From assembly GCA_963809765.1 (NCBI GenBank), contig CAWEKT010000001.1, positions 682,001 through 746,000 on the forward strand: a stretch of 64,000 bases of DNA, in the 5' to 3' direction. This DNA comes from JACVRM01 sp963809765. Its GTDB lineage: Bacteria; Actinomycetota; Thermoleophilia; Gaiellales; Gaiellaceae. The position numbers and the translations under genes are program-made. The notes below the pieces were generated by a model. It was not told the DNA's origin, made no database searches, and saw only the letters and a program-made list of their open reading frames with translations. This document shows, in pieces, positions 1-10,422 of this stretch. Each line of letters starts with the position of its first letter. Position 1 is the first letter of the stretch.

Positions 1-939
1 CCTCCTCGAGGCGGACGAGCCCTCGATCCGGGTCAAGGCGCGGCGCGCGCTCCTCGCCGTCGAGCCGTCGGCGGCCGAGCTGGAGCTGATTCGCGGATCG
101 GCGACCGTCGGGACGCTGCTCGCGCACCGCGGGCGCGGACGGGACGATCCCCACGCACCCGTACTCGAAGTGGGACGGGGCGCAGTGGGTGCTCGCGAGC
201 CTGGCCGAGCTCGAGTACCCGCCCGGCGACGAGGAGCTGGTGCCGCTGCGCGAGCAGGTGCTCGCCTGGCTGCTGTCGCCCGGTCACGAGCAGCGCTGGA
301 CGCGGCCCGCGTCCGACGGGCTCGTCCGCATCCACGCGTCGCAGGAGGGCAACGCGATCTGGGCGCTCCTGCGCCTCGGCCTCGCCGACGAGCGCATCGA
401 CCGCCTCGTCGACCGCCTCCTGCGGACGCAGTGGCCCGACGGCGGCTGGAACTGTGACCCGCGCGCCACGGGGACGACGTCCGCGTTCGCCGAGTCGCTG
501 CTCCCGCTGCGCGCGCTCGCGCTCCACGCCGTCGTGACCGGGAGCGCGCGTTCCGGCGAGGCGGCGCGGGCTGCCGCCGAGGTCTTCCTGCGCCGACGCC
601 TCCACCTCCGCGTCCGCGACGGCCGGCCGACGCACCCGCAGCACCTCGAGCTGCACTTCCCCTGCTACTTCCACTACGACGTCCTCTTCGGGCTCAAGGT
701 CATGCACGAGGCCGGCCTGCTCGGAGATCCTCGCTGCGCGCGACGCGCTCGACCTGCTCGAGAGCAAGCGCCTGCCCGACGGCGGCTGGCCGGCGGAGGG
801 CAGGTTCTACGGGCACGCGCGCGCCGCGAACCGCCGCTCGCCGGTCGACTGGGGCGGCGTCTCCCGCCGCCGCGCCAACCCCTGGGTGACGGCCGACGCG
901 CTCACCGTCCTCGCTGCCGCGGGCCGGCTCGGCCTCTGA
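1..939 (+). CDS. Squalene-cyclase/prenyltransferase-repeat-like protein, 5'-partial, frameshifted
   Basis: The product can be followed in three frames: one to about base 130, a second to about 735, and a third to the TGA at 937-939. Each switch is consistent with one surplus base. The joined sequence has alpha-barrel cyclase features: a KWDGAQWVL segment, a QWPDGGWNCD repeat near 430-460 and a second LPDGGWPAEG repeat near 770-790. These QW-like DGGW repeats occur in prenyltransferase/squalene oxidase-type alpha/alpha barrels. No DxDD or other cyclisation motif is visible in the retained part, so enzymatic terpene cyclisation is not supported. The N terminus lies outside the window. It converges with trkH on the other strand, with only a few bases between their stops. 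Best described as a hypothetical alpha-barrel protein. Confidence 0.55.
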
Positions 940-942
940 GCG

Positions 943-2479
943 TCACGCGCGCCAGTACGCGCGCGTGAGCAGCACCGCCACCGGGATGATCTCCAGGCGG
1001 CCGAGCCACATCAGGACGATCATCACGCCCTTCGAGAAGTCGCTGAACGGGCGAACGATCCCATCGGCCCGGCCGAGCCGAACGCCGGGCCGACGTTGCC
1101 GAGGGTGGTCGCCGACGGTGGCGATCAGGTCGATCGGACGCGAACGTCGAGGTCGGTCCGCGACGCGTCGATCACGAGCAGCAGCGTCCCGAGCGCGAAG
1201 ACGCCGACGTAGAGCAGCACGAAGGCGAAGACCGCCCGCAGCGTCCTCTCGTCGACGACGCGGCCGTTGAGGCGGATCGGCGCGACGAGCTCCGGGTGCA
1301 CCGTCTGTTCGAGCTCGCGCCGGAGCAGGCGGCCGATCAGCAGGTGGCGGACGACGTTCAGCGAGCCGCTCGTCGACCCGGCCGACGCGCCGAAGAACAT
1401 CAGCGCGACGATGGACCACGCTCGTCAGGCCCGTCCACGCGTTGAAGTCGGCGCTCGCGAAGCCGGTGGTCGTCATCGATCGAGACGGTCTGGAAGATCG
1501 CGTGCCGGACGGCGCTCGTCGCCGCTCGGCGAGGTCCGTCCGCAGCAAGCTCGACGAAGCAGCAGGACCGAGCCGCGCCGCGAGCAGGAAGCGGTAGAGG
1601 CGGAACTCCTCGTCGCGATGCCAGCGCGCCGAAGCGGCCGCGGATGAGCGCCGGTACGTGAGCGCGAAGTTGGTGCCGGCGAGCACCATGAACACGATCG
1701 ACCGTCCACTGCGTCGCGCGGCCGAACTCCTCCACCGACCGCGGCTCGGTCGCGAACCCGCCGGTGGGCAGATCGTGCGCGAACGAGTGCGCGATCGCCT
1801 CGAAAGGGGCCCATCGCATTCGTCCGACGCCGAGCCAGCCGAGCGCCGACGAGCACGAGCGACCTCGAGCGCCGTCAGCCCCACGTAGAGGGCGAGAAGC
1901 GCCGCGCCGTCTGCGGATCGTCACCGCGAGCGGCTCGATCTCCGGGCCGGCGACGTCCAGACTCGAAGAGCTGCCGGCCGCCGACGCGCAGCCGCGGCAG
2001 CACGGCCAGGCCAGAGCACGATGATGCCCAGGCCGCCGAACCACTGCGGTGAGCTGGCGCCACATCGTCAGCGAGCTGTTCAGCGCATCGACGTCGGCGA
2101 CGACGGTCGCGCTGGTGCCCGAGAAGCCGGACATCGACTCGAAGTAGGCGTCGATCGGGCTGGTCGAGCTGGGGCTCGTCGGCGAGGAGGTAGGGCAGCA
2201 TGCCCGCGGCCGCGGCGAGCAGCCAGATGAGCGCGATGACGAGGAAGCCCTCGCGGACGCCGATCCTGGCCGCGCGCCGTGTGGCGAGCGCGAGCAGGAC
2301 ACCGGCGCCGCTCGTCGCCACACCGGCGAGCAGGAACGGCCAGGGCGACTCCCAGTAGCCGAGCGCGATCGCCGCTGGCGCCACGAATGCGAGCCCGAGC
2401 ACGGCCAGCAGGCGGCCGACGATGTGGAAGGAGGCGCGGAGGTCGACCGCGAGCCCCGTGGTCGCCGCCGCGCGCGCAC
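943..2479 (-). CDS. trkH: TrkH-type potassium uptake protein (frameshifted)
   Basis: Membrane subunit of a Trk/Ktr potassium uptake system, which TrkA-type RCK proteins gate. The start is taken as the GTG at 2479-2477, six bases past the trkA stop, giving VRAAATTGLAVDLRASFHIVG. Hydrophobic TrkH segments follow in three alternating frames: LLAVLGLAFVAPAAIALGYW, the pore-like ESMSGFSGTSAT, then AIAHSFAHDLPTGGFATEP, ending VLLTRAYWRA. SMSGFS(G)TSAT and TGGF match the P-loop/selectivity-filter regions of TrkH. Several single-base insertions break the frame, as in its neighbours, so I treat the gene as probably intact in the cell. It is the second gene of a trkA-trkH pair transcribed leftward. Confidence 0.8.
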
Positions 2480-2484
2480 CGCTG

Positions 2485-3822
2485 TCAGAGCGCGTCCTCG
2501 ACCTGCGACGCCCGCTTCGACTCCGTGTAGAGGATGACCCGGTCGCCGGGCATGAGCTGGTCGTCTCCGTGCGGGAAGACGGCCTTGCCGTCGCGGACGA
2601 TCGCGCCGATGACGCACGCCGGTCATCGGCAGCACGCCGGAACGGCTTGCCCACGAACTCGCTGTCCGGGCGGACGACGATGTCGAGCGACCTCGTACCG
2701 GTCTTCCTCGAACATCGCCACCTGGCGCGTGCGTGGGTCGTGCGCGAAGCGGATGATTTCCTCGGCGGTCAGCCGCCGCGGGTCGACGGCGACGTCGATC
2801 CCGGCCGTCTCGTAAACCTGCGAGCGCGGTCGCCTCGCGGGCGATGCCGATGATCAGCGGCGCGCCGCGCCGCTCGAGCAGCACGCCGGCGTAGAGGTTC
2901 TTCGCGTCGTCTCGCATCGCGAGCACGGCCGCGTCCGCCAGGTGGATCCGCTCGTGCTCCAGGAACTCCGGCTCGGTGCCGATCGCATTGAGGACGCGCG
3001 CTCCGGGCAGCAGGTCGGCGACGTCGCGGGCCCGCGCCGCGTCGGCTTCGACCAGGCGAACGCTGATCCCCTGCGCGAGCAGGAGCCGCGCGATCGCGAC
3101 GCCCGCGCGGCCGGCGCCGAGGATGACGACGTTCGCGCACGCGCCGCGCCGGCTCGAGAGCCACGATCGAGCTCCACTCCCGCACGGTGCGCGGCGAGCC
3201 GATGACGACGATGCGGTCGCCCGGCTCGATCCGCTCGGTGCCTCGCGGCAGGATCTGCCGGTCGCCGCGGATGATCGCGACGACCCGCGAGTCGGCCGGC
3301 AGGCTCGCCTCGCGCAGCGGCATGCCGATCGCCGCGCCGCCCGGTGCGGGTCGACGTCGAGCTCGACGATCTGCACCTGGCCGTCGGCGAAGACGTCGGT
3401 CTGCTTGGCGGCGGGGACGCCGATGCTCTGCGAGATCGCGTGCGCGGTCTCCTCCTCGGAGGAGACCATGTGGTCGAAGGGCGAGCTCGCGCTCGCGCCA
3501 GACCTGCGAGGTACTCGATGTTGCCGGTGCGGACGATCGTCTTCGCCTCGGGCGGCGAGGCCGCGGCGCGAGGATCGACGCGATGATGTTGATCTCGTCG
3601 CGCGACGTGCAGGCGACGAACAGGTCGGTGTCGCGGACGCCGGCGTCGAGGAGCGCCTGCCGGCTCGTGCCGTTGCCGGTGACGACGCGGACGTCGAAGC
3701 GGTAGGAGATCGCGTCCAGGCGCGCTCGGGTCGACGTCGACGACGGTGAGGTGTGCTCCTCGTGGAGCGCCTCGACGACCGTCGCGCCGACCTGGCCGGC
3801 GCCGATGACGAGCACCTTGCAT
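2485..3822 (-). CDS. trkA: TrkA-type potassium channel regulatory protein with two RCK modules (frameshifted)
   Basis: Cytoplasmic NAD(H)/nucleotide-binding gate of the TrkH channel. The N terminus carries the Rossmann motif VLVIGAGQVGATVVEAL, and a second Rossmann motif VVILGAGRAGVAIARLLL appears near 3100, so this is the usual duplicated RCK_N-RCK_C form of about 450 residues. The real start is probably the ATG at 3822-3820: removing one surplus C right after it gives M-K-V-L-V-I-G, the canonical TrkA start. Without that correction the frame opens at a GTG at 3881. The stop at 2487-2485 lies six bases before the trkH GTG, so the two are one operon. A divergent promoter shared with the permease at 3885 must lie in 3823-3884. 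Confidence 0.78.
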
Positions 3823-3884
3823 CCGGCCTGGGAGGCTAGACGTTCGCAGCGGCGGCGGTCGTCCCGCGGCGTAGTGTTCACCGC

Positions 3885-5807
3885 GTGCCGCGGCGCCGCC
3901 GCCAGCGAGCAGGCGCTCGAGCGCGTGCTCGGCTCGCCCGCGCTCTTCGCGACCGCCTACGGCAACGTCGGCTCCTCGATCTACTACGCGCTCGGCGTCA
4001 CGGCGGCGTTCGCGCTCGGCCTGACGCCGCTCGGTCTTCGTCATCGCCGGCGTCATCTTCGTCTTCACGTCGCTGACCTACACCGAGGGGACGGTCCGCT
4101 ATCCCGGAGGCCGGCGGCTCGTCGAGCTTCGCGCGCCACGCGTTCAACGAGGTCGTCAGCTTCGGGGCGGCCTGGGCGCAGATGCTCAACTACGTGATCA
4201 CGATCGCCATCTCGGCGTTCTTCGTGCCGCACTACCTCTCGGTCTTCTGGGAGCCGCTGAACGAGAACCCGTGGGACATCGTCGGCGGCGCGGTCGTGAT
4301 CGTGCTCCTCGTCGCGGATCAACATCGTCGGCATCCAGGAGGCGGCGACGCTCAACGTCACGCTCGCGGTCGTCGACTTCGCCACCCAGCTGCTGCTGGT
4401 CGTGCTCGGGTTCGTGCTGATCTTCAGCCCGTCCACGCTCGCGGAGAACGTCGAGTGGGGCGTGGCGCCGACCTGGAGCCAGTTCCTGCTCGCGATCCCG
4501 GTCGGGATGATCGCCTACACCGGCCTGGAGACGATCTCCAACCTGGCCGAGGAGACGCGCGACCCGCCGCGCGACGTGCCCGAACGCCTACCGGCTGGTC
4601 GCGGCGCGCCGTGTTCGCGATCTACCTGACGCTGCCGCTGATCGCGCTCTCGGCGCTGCCGGTCACGCGAGGAGGACGGCGAGTACTCGACGCTGCTCGG
4701 CTAGCCGCCGGAGGAGGGCGGCTTCCAGAACGACCCGGTGCTCGGCGTCGTCGACAACCTCGGCATCGAGGGCACGTCGCTGACGGCGCTCGAGATCTAC
4801 GTCGGCGTCCTGGCCGCGACGATCCTCGCTCGTCGCGACGAACGCCGGCGTCATCGGCGCCTCGCGGATCACGTACTCGATGGCGTCCTACCGCCAGCTT
4901 CCCGGCGTCTTCCGGCGGCTGCACCCGCGCTTCAAGACGCCGTGGCTCTCGCTCGTCGTCTTCGCCGGACTCGTCTCGATCCGTGACCCTGCTGCCGGGC
5001 GAGACGACGTTCCTCGGGAACGATGTACGCGTTCGGCGCGATGCTGTCGTTCACGATCGCCCACGCCGCCGTGATCGGCGCTGCGCTACCGCCGGCGCGA
5101 CGGACGAGCCGCTGTACCGGGCGCGCCCCAACCTCCGGCTCGGCGGCGTCGACTGGCCGCTCTTCGCCGTCGTCGGCGGCCTCGCCACCGCCGTCGCCTG
5201 GCTCGTCATCGTCGTCGCAGGAGGACGGCGACGCGCTGGGCCGGGCTCGGCTGGCTCGCCGTCGGCTTCGTCGCCTACGCGGTCTACCGGCGCGTGCTGG
5301 GTGCGCGAGCCGCTGACGCGCGATCGTCCGCGCGCCGGCCCTGGTGCTCGGGCCGTCGCTGACCGTCGAGTACCGGACGATCGTCGTGCCCGGTCGTCCG
5401 CTCGGCGAGTCGGAGGAGGCGCTCGTGGCCGCGGCCCGGCTCGCCGTCCGAGCGCGGCTCGCGCATCGCGGTGCTCCACGTGCTCGAGGTGCCGCTCGAC
5501 GCTGCCGCTCGACGCGCCGCTGCCCGAGCGAGGAGGCGGCGGCCAACGAGCTGCTCGACGACGCCGAGGCCCTGGTCGAGCTCCTACGGGCTGCCGGTCG
5601 TGACGCGGCTCGTGCGCGCGCGCGCGGCCGGGCGGCGATCGTCGAGGAGGCGACGGCTCGCGGCGCGGAGCTCGTCGTGCTCGGCGCACCGCGCAGGCGG
5701 CTGCTCGGACGAGCGAAGCGAGCCGTCTTCGGCGCGCACCGTCGACCAGGTGCTGAAGGCGCAGCCCGTCGCGGGTGCTCGTGGCCGCCGGGAGGCGAGC
5801 GGCATGA
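3885..5807 (+). CDS. APC-superfamily permease with C-terminal universal-stress-protein domain (frameshifted)
   Basis: Polytopic transporter of about 640 residues. The start resembles APC permeases (LFATAYGNVGSSIYYALGV, then FVFTSLTYTEGT), followed by repeated hydrophobic helices up to about 5300 and a soluble tail with USP features (EYRTIVVP; DQVLKAQPVRVLVAAGRR). At least ten single-base insertions are needed to keep the frame (near 4033, 4106, 4317, 4580, 4609, 4670, 4827, 4981, 5020 and 5077), plus one in-frame TAG at 4702. The stop TGA overlaps the next ATG (5804-5807). The label is usually amino-acid permease, but its place between trkAH and the ceoB/ceoC pair, and the USP-type tail, also fit a potassium importer of the KimA/KUP kind. 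The substrate is undetermined. Confidence 0.7.
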
Positions 5808-5993
5808 GGAGCGCGCACGCTCGTGCTCTCCGGCCGTACTGCTGGCAGTCGGCCTCGCCGTGATCGTGGTCACGGTCGCGGCCGGGGCGGGCGCGGCCCC
5901 GCCTTCGGCTACCTCTTCGGCGCCGGCCTGACCGGCGCCGGCGCGGTGCGGCTCTACCTGGCTGCTGGTCGTAGGACACGAGACGGAGCCTAG
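5804..5993 (+). CDS. Small membrane protein between two APC-USP permeases (frameshifted)
   Basis: Short gene of about 60 codons whose ATG overlaps the stop of the preceding permease (ATGA at 5804-5807). After correcting about three surplus bases it reads as a start MRSAHA, one long apolar run (SGVLLAVGLAVIVVTVAAG), then a glycine-rich segment FGYLFGAGLTGAGAVRLYL and a short polar tail. It therefore has one or two membrane helices. The TAG at 5991-5993 lies in only one of the candidate frames, so the end is uncertain by a few codons. The next permease starts at 5996. It may be an accessory subunit of the flanking transporters; no family is recognised. Confidence 0.4.
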
Positions 5994-5995
5994 CA

Positions 5996-7959
5996 ATGGC
6001 CACGCAAGCTGCCCGGCTTCGAGCGCGTCGCTCGACGTCCCGTCGCTGGCAGCGGTCGCCTACGGCGAGATCGCCTCGTCGCTCTTCTTCGCGCTCGGGA
6101 TCGTCGCGCTGTAGGCGCTCGGCCTGAGCCCCTGGGTGCTGCTCGCGGTCGGGCTGCTGTTCCTGCGTCGTCGCCACCTCGTACGCCGAGGGGACGGCGG
6201 CGATCCCCGAGCCCGGCGGGGCGGCGCTCTTCGTGCGGCGCGCGTTCAACGACCAGGCCGGCTTCCTGACCGGCTGGGTGCTCTTCCTCGACTACCTGAT
6301 CGTGATCGCGCTCGCCGCGCTCTTCGCGCCGCACTACCTCGGCGGCACGCGCTCGGCGTGGACGCGCTCACCGACAGCCCCTGGGACACGGTCGTCGGCG
6401 TCGCGCTCATCCTCGCGATCGCCGGCATCCGCCTCGTCCGCCGGCCCGGCCTCTACCGGCTCGCCATCTGGATCGCCGGCTTCGCGCTCGCCGCGCAGCT
6501 GCTGCTGATCGTCGCTCGGCGGCGTCTTCCTGCTGCTCGCGCGACGGGCTCGGCGCGAGCGTGCGCTGGGGCGAGGCGCCGTCCTGGAGCGCGCTCGCGT
6601 TCGCGCGTGCCGCTCGCCATGCTCGCCTACACCGGTCTCGAGACGGTCGCGAACCTCGCGGCCGAGACGCGCTCGCCCGGCAAGACGCTGCCGCGCAGCC
6701 TCGTTCGCCGGCATCGGCGCGGTCGTCGTCGTCTCGGTCGCGATCGCGGCCGTCGGCATCTCGGCGTTCCCGCCGGAGCCCGAGCCCGGACGGCCCGGAC
6801 GGCTGGGCGACCGACGCTCGGCATCGAGTGGATCCGCGCGCCGCTCGTCGGGATCACGGAGGCGCTCGACGCCTCGCTGCCCGGCGGGCGTCGTCGACGT
6901 CCTGCGCGTGCTCGTCGGACTGACCGGCGCCTTCGTGCTCGTCGCGGCGGTGACGACGTCGATCTCCGGCGCCGGCCGCCTCGCCTACTCGCTCGGGCAG
7001 CGCGACATGCTGCCGCGCGCCTTCGCGCGCCTGAACCGGCGGACGCTGATGGCGCCGGCGGCGATCGTCTCGACCGCCGCCGTCGCCGCCGCCTTCCTGG
7101 TCGGCGCGGCGTTCGCGGACGACCCGGTGCAGTTCCTCGCCGGGCTCTTCTCGTTCGGCGTCCTGCTCGCGTTCACCGCCGCTCAGGTCGCGGTCGTGCG
7201 GCTTCGCTTCACGGAGCCCGAGCTCGAGCGACCGTTCCGGGCGCCGTTCGAGGTGCGCTGGCGGGGGACGCCGCGTGCCGCTGCTCGCGCTGGTCGGCGC
7301 CGCGCTCACGTTCGCCATCTGGGTGCTCGCGCTCGTCACGCACGAGGCCTCGCGCGTCGTCGGGCCCGCTTTGGCTGCTCGCCGGGGTCGCGGTCTTCGT
7401 GCTCGTGCGCGCGCGCGCGCCGCGAGCCGGTGCTCGGCCGCGTCGCTCCCGCCGTGGGCGACATCGACCCGTTCGAAGGCGGCGCCTACCGCCGCATTCT
7501 CGTGCCGCTCAAGCTCGGCCCGATCGGCGACGAGGTGCTCGCGACGGCGCTCCGGCTCGCCGAGGAGCGCGCGCTCGCGCCGTCTGCGTCTTCCACGGCG
7601 TACGGTGCCGATGGAGCTGGCGCTCGACGCCGAGCTGCCCGAGGCGTCGGAGCTCGCATTCGCCTCGCTCGTGGACGCGCGCGAGCTCGCCGAGGAGCAC
7701 GGCGTCGAGATCGAGACCGTCGTCGGTGCGCACGCGCGCGCTCGGCGAGGCGATCGTCGAGCAGGCGCGCGAGTGGCAGGCCGACCTGATCGTGCATGGG
7801 CTCGGCGCCGCGCTGGCGGCGGCAGTCGCGTTTCTTCAGCCCGACGGTCGACCACGTGCTGCGCAAGGCGCCCTGCGAGGTGATGGTGATCGCCTATCCG
7901 CAGGGCGTCCTCGAGGAGATCTGCGGAGCCCGAGGACTCCGCTACGCTCCAGCGCATGA
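5996..7959 (+). CDS. Second APC-superfamily permease with C-terminal universal-stress-protein domain (frameshifted)
   Basis: Paralogue of the permease at 3885. The corrected start reads KLPGFERV, then PSLAAVAYGEIASSLFFALG and SYAEGTAAIPEPGGAA; helices continue through AMLAYTGLETVANLAAETRS to about 7430. From FEGGAYRRILVPLKLG onward a USP domain follows (ELAFASLVDARELAEEHGVE; DLIVMGSAPRWRRQ; VDHVLRKAPCEVMVIA). M. tuberculosis has the same order of an APC protein followed by ceoB and ceoC (Rv2690c-Rv2691-Rv2692), which supports a role linked to potassium homeostasis. Many surplus bases break the frame and an in-frame TAG stands at 6112. The end is placed at the TGA overlapping the next ATG (7956-7959), which needs one more correction. 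Confidence 0.7.
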
Positions 7960-8392
7960 AGGCCGTCGTGATCGGCTGCGGCCGCGTCGGCTCCTCGGTG
8001 GCGAAGCGCTCGCCGACCAGGGCTGGGACGTGGTTGCCATCGACGAGAACGAGGAGGCGCTCGGACGCGCCTCGGCGAGAACTGGGGCGGCGGGTTCGTC
8101 GTCGGCCACGGCATGGACATGGAGTGTGCTGCGCGAGGCAGGGATCGAGACGGCCGACGCCGCCGTCGTGGCCACGAACGGCGACAACACGAACATCGTC
8201 GTCGGCGCAGGTGCTCGAGCGGCAGCTTCGACATCACCTGCGTCGTCGTGCGCATCCTCGATCCGGCGCGCGCCGAGCTCTACCGCTCGCTCGGACTGCG
8301 CACCTTCTCGCCCGACCTCGACCGCGATCGCCGTGCTGACGGATGCGGTGCGCTCCTGCGAGGCGCCGCCCGAGCGCGCGGCGCACGCATAG
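7956..8392 (+). CDS. ceoB: TrkA-N domain potassium regulator, CeoB-like (frameshifted)
   Basis: Single RCK_N Rossmann protein of about 145 residues that regulates potassium transport. It starts M-K-A-V-V-I-G-C-G-R-V-G-S-S-V-A-K, with the GxGxxG nucleotide-binding motif. After correcting surplus bases near 8005, 8070, 8210 and 8310 it continues WDVVAIDENEEALGR, FVVGHGMDMEVLREAGIE, DAAVVATNGDNTNIVVAQV and ends AVLTDAVRSCEAPPERAAHA at the TAG 8390-8392. The acidic residue after the second beta strand (AIDENE) suggests NAD(H) preference. Only six bases separate it from the CeoC-like gene, as in mycobacteria. Confidence 0.78.
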
Positions 8393-8398
8393 CGCCCG

Positions 8399-9060
8399 AT
8401 GTACGTCCTCGTCGCAGGTGGGGGAAAGGTGGGCGAACGTCGCGCGCACGATGCTCGAGCTCGGCCACGAGGTGACGCTGATCGAGCAGCGCCGCGACCG
8501 CTTCGAGCGTGCTCGAGAGCGAGTTCGAGCACCGGGTGCAGGTCGGCGACGCGACCGAGCTCTTCGTGCTCGAGCGGGCCGGGATCAAGCGTCCGCCTGA
8601 CGTGGTGGTCGCGGTCACGGGCGACGACGAGGACAACATCGTCATCTGCCAGATCGCCCGCGAGCACTACGGGGTCGAGAAGGTGATCGCGCGCGTGAAC
8701 GACCCGCGCAACCAGGAGCACTTCGACCTGCTCGGCATCGCGCCGACCGTGTCGGCGACCGCCAACGTCCTTGCGATGATCGAGCACGAGGTGCCCGAGC
8801 ACGAGCTGGTCAAGCTGCTGACGCTGCGGAAGGAGAACCTCGAGATCGTCGAGGTGCTGATCGACAAGGACTCGCCCTCGGCCGGCAAGCGGGTCGACGG
8901 GCTGCGGCTCCCGGAGGGATCGAGGCTCATCTGCGTCATGCGCGACGGCCGCGCCGAGATCGCCGAGGGCGGCACCGAGCTGCGCGCGGGCGACCAGGTG
9001 CTGGCAGTGCTCGAGCCGGGGCGAGAGCCCGAGCTCCGTCGCGTCTTGCTCAAGCGCTGA
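8399..9060 (+). CDS. ceoC: TrkA family potassium regulator with RCK_N and RCK_C, CeoC-like
   Basis: About 220-residue RCK protein. The N terminus MYVLVAGGGKVG with a Rossmann GxGxxG, then TMLELGHEVTLIEQRRDRFE and FEHRVQVGDATELFVLERAG, is followed by an intact C-terminal half. That half includes VVAVTGDDEDNIVICQIA, VIARVNDPRNQEHFDLLG and an RCK_C ligand-binding domain (EIVEVLIDKDSPSAGK; ELRAGDQVLAVLEPG). Two surplus bases (near 8430 and 8511) break the first third. From about 8520 the coding sequence is clean, which marks the end of the insertion-rich stretch of this window. Pairs with the CeoB-like gene immediately upstream. Confidence 0.85.
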
Positions 9061-9104
9061 CTGGGTTCCGGCCTTAACACCCAGCCAACAGCGCTCTCGC
9101 TAGC

Positions 9105-10245
9105 GTGGCCGCCGTGGGTCGCCTCGTGCTCGCCGTGCTCCTGTTCTCGGGACTCGTCGCCGCCGGCTTCACCTTCGCCCGGCCGGGCGCCTCTGAGTCG
9201 GCGGCAGCCGCAGTCCGGCCCCGCAGGCGCACAGGCGCTCGGGCTCCGGCTGATCTCGGCACGGCTCGGCTCTCCGGTGCACGTCACGGCGCCGCGCAAC
9301 GAGCCGAGCCGGCTGTACGTGGTCGAGCAGGCCGGGGTGATCCGCGTGTTCGTGAACGGCAGGCTGCGCGCCCAGCCGTTCCTCGACATCGAGCGTCTGG
9401 TGCAGAGCGGCGGCGAGGAGGGGCTGCTGTCGGTGGCGTTCCACCCCCGCTATGCAACGAACCGTCGCCTCTACGTCTACTACACGGATCTCGCGGGCGA
9501 CATTCGCGTCGTCGAGTACCGCTCCGACCGCAGCGGGACGCGCGCGCTGCCGGGTACGCGGCGGCAGCTGTTCGTCGTTCGGCATCCGTACGGGAACCAC
9601 AACGGCGGCCAGCTCGCGTTCGGCCCGGACGGGTTGCTGTACGCAGGTACAGGCGACGGCGGCTCGGCGGCGGACCCGGAGAATCGCGCGCAGAACCTCT
9701 CGAGCCTGCTCGGGAAGCTTCTGCGGATCGACCCGGTACGCCGCGGCGCCCGCCCGGTGATCGCGGCCTACGGGCTCCGCAACCCCTGGCGGATCTCGTT
9801 CGACCGCCAGACGGGTGACTTCTGGACGGGCGACGTCGGCCAGGGTGCGTGGGAGGAGATCGACTTCACGCCGCGCTCGAGCCCCGGCCTCGAGAACTAC
9901 GGCTGGGACGTCTACGAGGGCCGCGAGCGCTTCGAGGACAAGCCTCTCAGCGGCAACGGCCGCCAGGTCGATCCGATCCACGTGTACGGGCGTGGCGACG
10001 GCTACTCGGTGACCGGTGGCTTCGTCTATCGCGGCCGCGCGATCCCGTCGCTGCGCGGGAGGTACATCTTCGGCGACTACGGCAGCGGCAAGGTCTGGTC
10101 GCTGCGGCAGTCCGGCGGCCGGGCGACCGACGTCCGCCGCGAGGCGATCACGGTTCCGGGGCTCTCCTCCTTCGGCGAGGACGCCCGCGGCGAGCTGTAC
10201 GCCGTCTCGCTCTCGGGCCGGCTCTACCGAATCACCGGCACCTAG
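9105..10245 (+). CDS. Secreted PQQ-dependent sugar dehydrogenase (glucose/sorbosone dehydrogenase family), one frameshift
   Basis: Six-bladed beta-propeller oxidoreductase of the soluble GDH/Asd (YliI) family, expected outside the membrane. GTG 9105 (or GTG 9114) opens a signal sequence, VGRLVLAVLLFSGLVAAGF. One surplus base near 9206-9215 separates it from the mature part, which starts near QALGLRLISARLGSPVHVTAP. Family motifs: LYVVEQAGVIRVF, GGEEGLLSVAFHP, RHPYGNHNGGQLAFGPDG, LYAGTGDGGSA, GLRNPWRISFD, DVGQGAWEEID and ENYGWDVYEG. HNGGQLAFGPDG and GLRNPWR hold the usual active-site His and PQQ/Ca-contact residues. The catalytic substrate cannot be read from sequence. Its stop faces a leftward gene across two strong hairpins. 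Confidence 0.85.
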
Positions 10246-10287
10246 TAGTAGTCCGGCCGGCGCGGCCGACGCCTCGAACCCAGGACT

Positions 10288-10310
10288 CTTAGTGGCAGAC
10301 TGCCACTAAG
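10288..10310. repeat. Near-perfect palindrome, copy 1 of a hairpin pair between convergent genes
   Basis: An 11-bp arm (CTTAGTGGCAG) and its exact complement flank a single A. It lies between the stop of the sugar dehydrogenase (10245) and the stop of the leftward small gene (10423). A second copy with the same core arm (GTGGCAG) sits about 80 bases downstream. No T-tract follows, so an intrinsic terminator of classical form is not proven. A bidirectional terminator, a REP-like repeat or a dyad operator are alternatives. Confidence 0.6.
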
Positions 10311-10372
10311 TCGGTGGGGCGTGGAACCGCGCTCTGGCTCGGCGCGCGTGGTGCCGGTCCGAGGCGCAGGCG

Positions 10373-10393
10373 CTGGTGGCAGCCTGCCACTAG
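10373..10393. repeat. Palindrome, copy 2 of the hairpin pair
   Basis: GTGGCAG and CTGCCAC flank one C. The stem extends outward by a G-T wobble, a T-A and a C-G pair to ten pairs. It shares the core TAGTGGCAG/CTGCCACTA design with the copy at 10288-10310. Both copies lie in the 177-bp gap between convergent genes, so transcription termination from both sides is the simplest reading. Confidence 0.55.
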
Positions 10394-10422
10394 GTCACTG
10401 TGCCGGCCCTGGCGGCGAGCCG

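Noticed and set aside
4702..6114. In-frame TAG codons in both APC permeases (4702 and 6112) as a sign of stop-codon readthrough
   Set aside because: TAG is used as a normal stop by neighbouring genes and this stretch is full of read errors; recoding is not supported.
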